Part shown: positions 61,721 through 64,000 of the stretch, piece after piece
Layout: each line of letters begins with the position of its first letter
How positions within the stretch are numbered: position 1 is the first letter of the stretch
Origin: Halocatena salina
GTDB lineage: Archaea; Halobacteriota; Halobacteria; Halobacteriales; Haloarculaceae
DNA: 64,000 nucleotides
Assembly (NCBI RefSeq): GCF_023115355.1
Contig: NZ_CP096022.1
Location: 124,001-188,000, forward strand
Reading direction: 5' to 3'
Program-made: the position numbers and the translations under genes
The notes under the pieces: generated by a model
What the model was told of the DNA's origin: nothing
The model's database searches: none
The model's input: only the letters and a program-made list of their open reading frames with translations

Positions 61721-62329
61721 ATGTCCATCGATTCAGCCACCCAAAACTGGAGTACCGCCGAACGAAAGATCATGGAAGCGACCTACCGCGCGATGCTCGA
61801 ATACGGATATTCGGGCCTTTCGATTTCGAGGATTGCCGACCAGTTCGATAAGTCGAAAGCATCGATATACTACCATTACGATTCGAAGGACGACCTTCTG
61901 CTCGCGTTTCTCGACTTCGTCGTCGACCGGTTCAAAACCGATTTCGCAGAGGGAGTCGACGAGGATCCCAACAGCGCTCTCACTACCGTCATCGAAAAGC
62001 TGGTCCCACTTCGGATGAACGACGAGGAGTTTCAGGGACAGAGGGTACTCATCGAGTTGCGATCACAGGCGACCAGAAACGATGCTTTCCGCGAGAAATT
62101 CACCGAAATCAATGAGCTGTTAGTGAGAACCATCTGTGAAATCATCGAGCGTGGTATCGAAAATGGGACGTTCCGCGATGTTGAGGCTGCTCGTGTTGCC
62201 GAACACATCGTTGCCACGGTCAACGGCTCGACGATCGACCGCGTTACGACCGACCGCGAGACTGCCCCTGCTGCGGTTCGCATCTCACTCGTCTCGTATA
62301 TCGATTCCGAGCTGAGGTCACATCGGTGA
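61721..62329 (+). CDS. TetR/AcrR family regulator 2
   Basis: A 202-residue regulator starting MSIDSATQNWSTAERKIMEA. The HTH is YRAMLEYGYSGLSISRIADQ, then FDKSKASIYYHYDSKDDLLL, very like TetR 1 in the recognition helix (SIIYHYFDDKDDLLL). The C-terminal domain is helical, with a ligand pocket of unknown specificity. An alternative start at 61640 would add 27 residues of basic, unlikely sequence. It is divergent from P450-3. The similarity to TetR 1 suggests that the two TetR-P450 pairs arose by duplication. Confidence 0.9.
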   Translation: MSIDSATQNWSTAERKIMEATYRAMLEYGYSGLSISRIADQFDKSKASIYYHYDSKDDLLLAFLDFVVDRFKTDFAEGVDEDPNSALTTVIEKLVPLRMNDEEFQGQRVLIELRSQATRNDAFREKFTEINELLVRTICEIIERGIENGTFRDVEAARVAEHIVATVNGSTIDRVTTDRETAPAAVRISLVSYIDSELRSHR

Positions 62330-64000
62330 GTAGGTCGATCGCTCTCACCAGCGTGGATGGTGAAGTACGTCGTATCGGTGGGCATGTAACAGGCCAGCAG
62401 TAGAGATCCGACTTCTCCAAACCGAGCTGTCGAACGTACCTGTTCGATCTCCGTCGTGAACCTCGAATGAATGGTTTCGACCACAACCAAGGCCTTCGAG
62501 CAGTCTGTTCGGGATCAGGTGTACGTGCCAGTGAAGTGCGGACTGAGGAGCATCCAACGGTTCCAGACGTACCAAGCAGGTATTGAAGCGTCGGTCCCAC
62601 GATACAAACATCGAATTCTTTGTACACTAATTCGTGGACAGTTCCGTTTTCCATCACTATTCTAACACTCAATGAGCATCCGAACGTGTTTCCAGTGGAT
62701 CCCCCGTCGTGCGCTCGTAGTGGAGCCACTGTTTCTCCTCATCATCCGTTCCGTGATAGACGACGGTGTCGAACGTGCCGTCGTCCCAGAGGCGGATCTT
62801 GCCGTTCGAGGTGCCGGCAACTCTTCGGTCACAAGATCAGACATTCAGTCGATGAGCGGTTCTATCAGTAAAATCCCTTCCGATCGTATGGTGGTACTGT
62901 CTCGTTCTCCCACAGCCACGCGAGGAGGCTGGTCATGGTCGTACCGGTGGTTAGCAATCGGCAGCTGTACCCAAGACCGCGAGAAAACGTGACGGAAGTT
63001 ATTCCGGCAGGCACTACCTCTTGGGCAGTCGCCTCGTCCGGATCAGTTCACCGCACAGGAGTGTATTGATACGGTCAACGAGGGCGAAAGATACCGTTCT
63101 CTTTAGTTAACCAACAATCAGGATCTGAGAATGGGAATCGACTGACGGGTGAACGGGCCATGAGAAACTCTCGACAGTAACACTATCAACTGTCACTAGG
63201 AATCATACTGTTCGTATCGATATCAATCGGAAGTAATAGAGCCATGTAGTTGTTCTTCGACGAACTGCCTCTGCTGTGCAGCAACAGCCATACGATCTAG
63301 TTCGCCTGCACACCACATGTAGCGGGCTGATTACTAATGATATATAAAATTCATATAATTTATTAATAATTATTCATCCCTTAGTTTCGTATAATCACTT
63401 GTGTTTCCACGTACAGCACTCTCCACCAGTCGCGATACTAGTCAGCATAGCTGTGGGCCGATCAGTTTCAAGGTGCGTGGTCTGGCTATGACACCTAATC
63501 CGTCGAACTAAAACACCCATTGTCTAGTGAATAGAACGAAGAAAAAGATGTGGGTAGGAAAAGAATTTTATCGACGGGTAGATACGGTTCTATAACGCCC
63601 GATGAAGCGGCTAGCCGAGGGCATCAGTGAACACGGGCTATCCCCGTACTCGCGTCCCGAACGTGTCGTGAATGGACGCACCTAACTAGTGAGCGTATCC
63701 ATTCCAGGTCACGAGACAACCTGTTGTTTCGCCATATTTTTTAGTGTTCGATGGGGAACGTCGTTTCTATATGATTCAGATGAGCTTGACAGACGTACCC
63801 TTGTAACACCGAAGATAGTGACACCTCTCGTCGGATAGTATATTCTATATCCGCCAGACGTATTAACCCTTTCCACAATCTGAGAAGTGAATATGAACAA
63901 AGCGATACAGTACGAAGATTTGCATCTGTTCTTAAAATTCTCTACCTTATGAATAGAAATGGCGATATCAGACGTTGATCGGCCGGTTTCTGATATCAGA
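62330..64000. other. Gene-poor end of the window with coding relics
   Basis: About 1.67 kb without an intact gene. On the minus strand, 62669-62833 reads RRVAGTSNGKIRLWDDGTFD, then TVVYHGTDDEEKQWLHYERT and ends DPLETRSDAH-stop. This acidic fragment looks like a true C-terminus of a lost protein. In another minus frame near 62950-62880, MTSLLAWLWENETVPPYDRK may belong to the same lost gene. A 27-codon ORF at 63602-63685 (begins MKRLAEGISEHG) is too short to judge. The stretch 63330-63375 is very AT-rich. Confidence 0.4.

Noticed and set aside
63602-63685. 27-codon ORF MKRLAEGISEHG
   Set aside because: Too short to separate from chance; mentioned only in the description of the terminal region.
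1-64000. CRISPR arrays, rRNA and tRNA genes
   Set aside because: No regularly spaced short repeats and no recognisable tRNA or rRNA sequence were noticed on reading both strands; a covariance-model scan would be needed to exclude a diverged tRNA.

Overview
The window looks like chromosomal or megaplasmid DNA of a halophilic archaeon (class Halobacteria). The predicted proteins are rich in Asp and Glu. There are Tat signal peptides, HTH-10 (bat-type) regulators, ISH-type transposases, an AglB oligosaccharyltransferase, F420-type oxidoreductases and a DUF7521-like membrane protein next to a winged-helix gene. Base composition is only moderately GC-rich and very uneven. AT-rich spacers, broken genes and insertion-sequence relics are frequent, so most of the window reads as accessory DNA. 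I recognised no rRNA, tRNA, CRISPR array or replication origin.

Layout. 1-9.2 kb holds mostly intact single genes: the start of a Tat-exported protein, an ATP-grasp enzyme, a GNAT acetyltransferase, a DsbA-like lipoprotein, a SUI1/eIF1-type factor, a zinc alcohol dehydrogenase, a leaderless LivK-like binding protein, an F420/PPOX enzyme, OsmC and GlcG/HbpS-like proteins. 9.2-12.4 kb holds a broken tyrosine recombinase, an IS5-type transposase relic, repeat elements and a winged-helix/DUF7521 pair. 12.8-22.5 kb is a surface glycosylation island: a GT39 membrane glycosyltransferase, a flippase-like protein, a GT2 transferase, a sugar nucleotidyltransferase, and then AglB. An IS6 element sits inside it and truncates a second winged-helix gene.

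23.2-28.6 kb is an acyl-CoA catabolic cluster. A ComB-like phosphatase and an APH-like kinase are divergent from an acyl-CoA dehydrogenase, an SDR and a luciferase-like F420 enzyme. It resembles the kinase plus dehydrogenase pair that is fused in ACAD10/ACAD11, here on separate genes. 29-49 kb is a mosaic: three ISH transposases (one with a nonsense codon, one lacking a catalytic Asp), two paralogous HTH-10 regulators with an SDR and an aldo/keto reductase, truncated TPR and tail-sheath-like genes, a Tat-exported lipase-like hydrolase, and an intact ABC exporter pair.

49.3-62.3 kb is a second catabolic island. It has three cytochrome P450s, two TetR regulators, an IclR regulator, an SDR, an acyl-CoA ligase, and a hydroxypyruvate-isomerase-like/Gfo-Idh-MocA pair. 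Palindromes at two P450 start codons, one of which has a near match upstream of the second TetR gene, and an IclR-type palindrome suggest inducible control of oxidation and CoA activation of an unknown organic substrate. 62.3-64 kb has no intact gene.

The clearest unexplained structures are a dispersed repeat family of about 110-180 bp (five main copies and one fragment), sometimes joined to a MITE-like palindrome, and the split kinase/dehydrogenase module with its inverted copy of the dehydrogenase start region.
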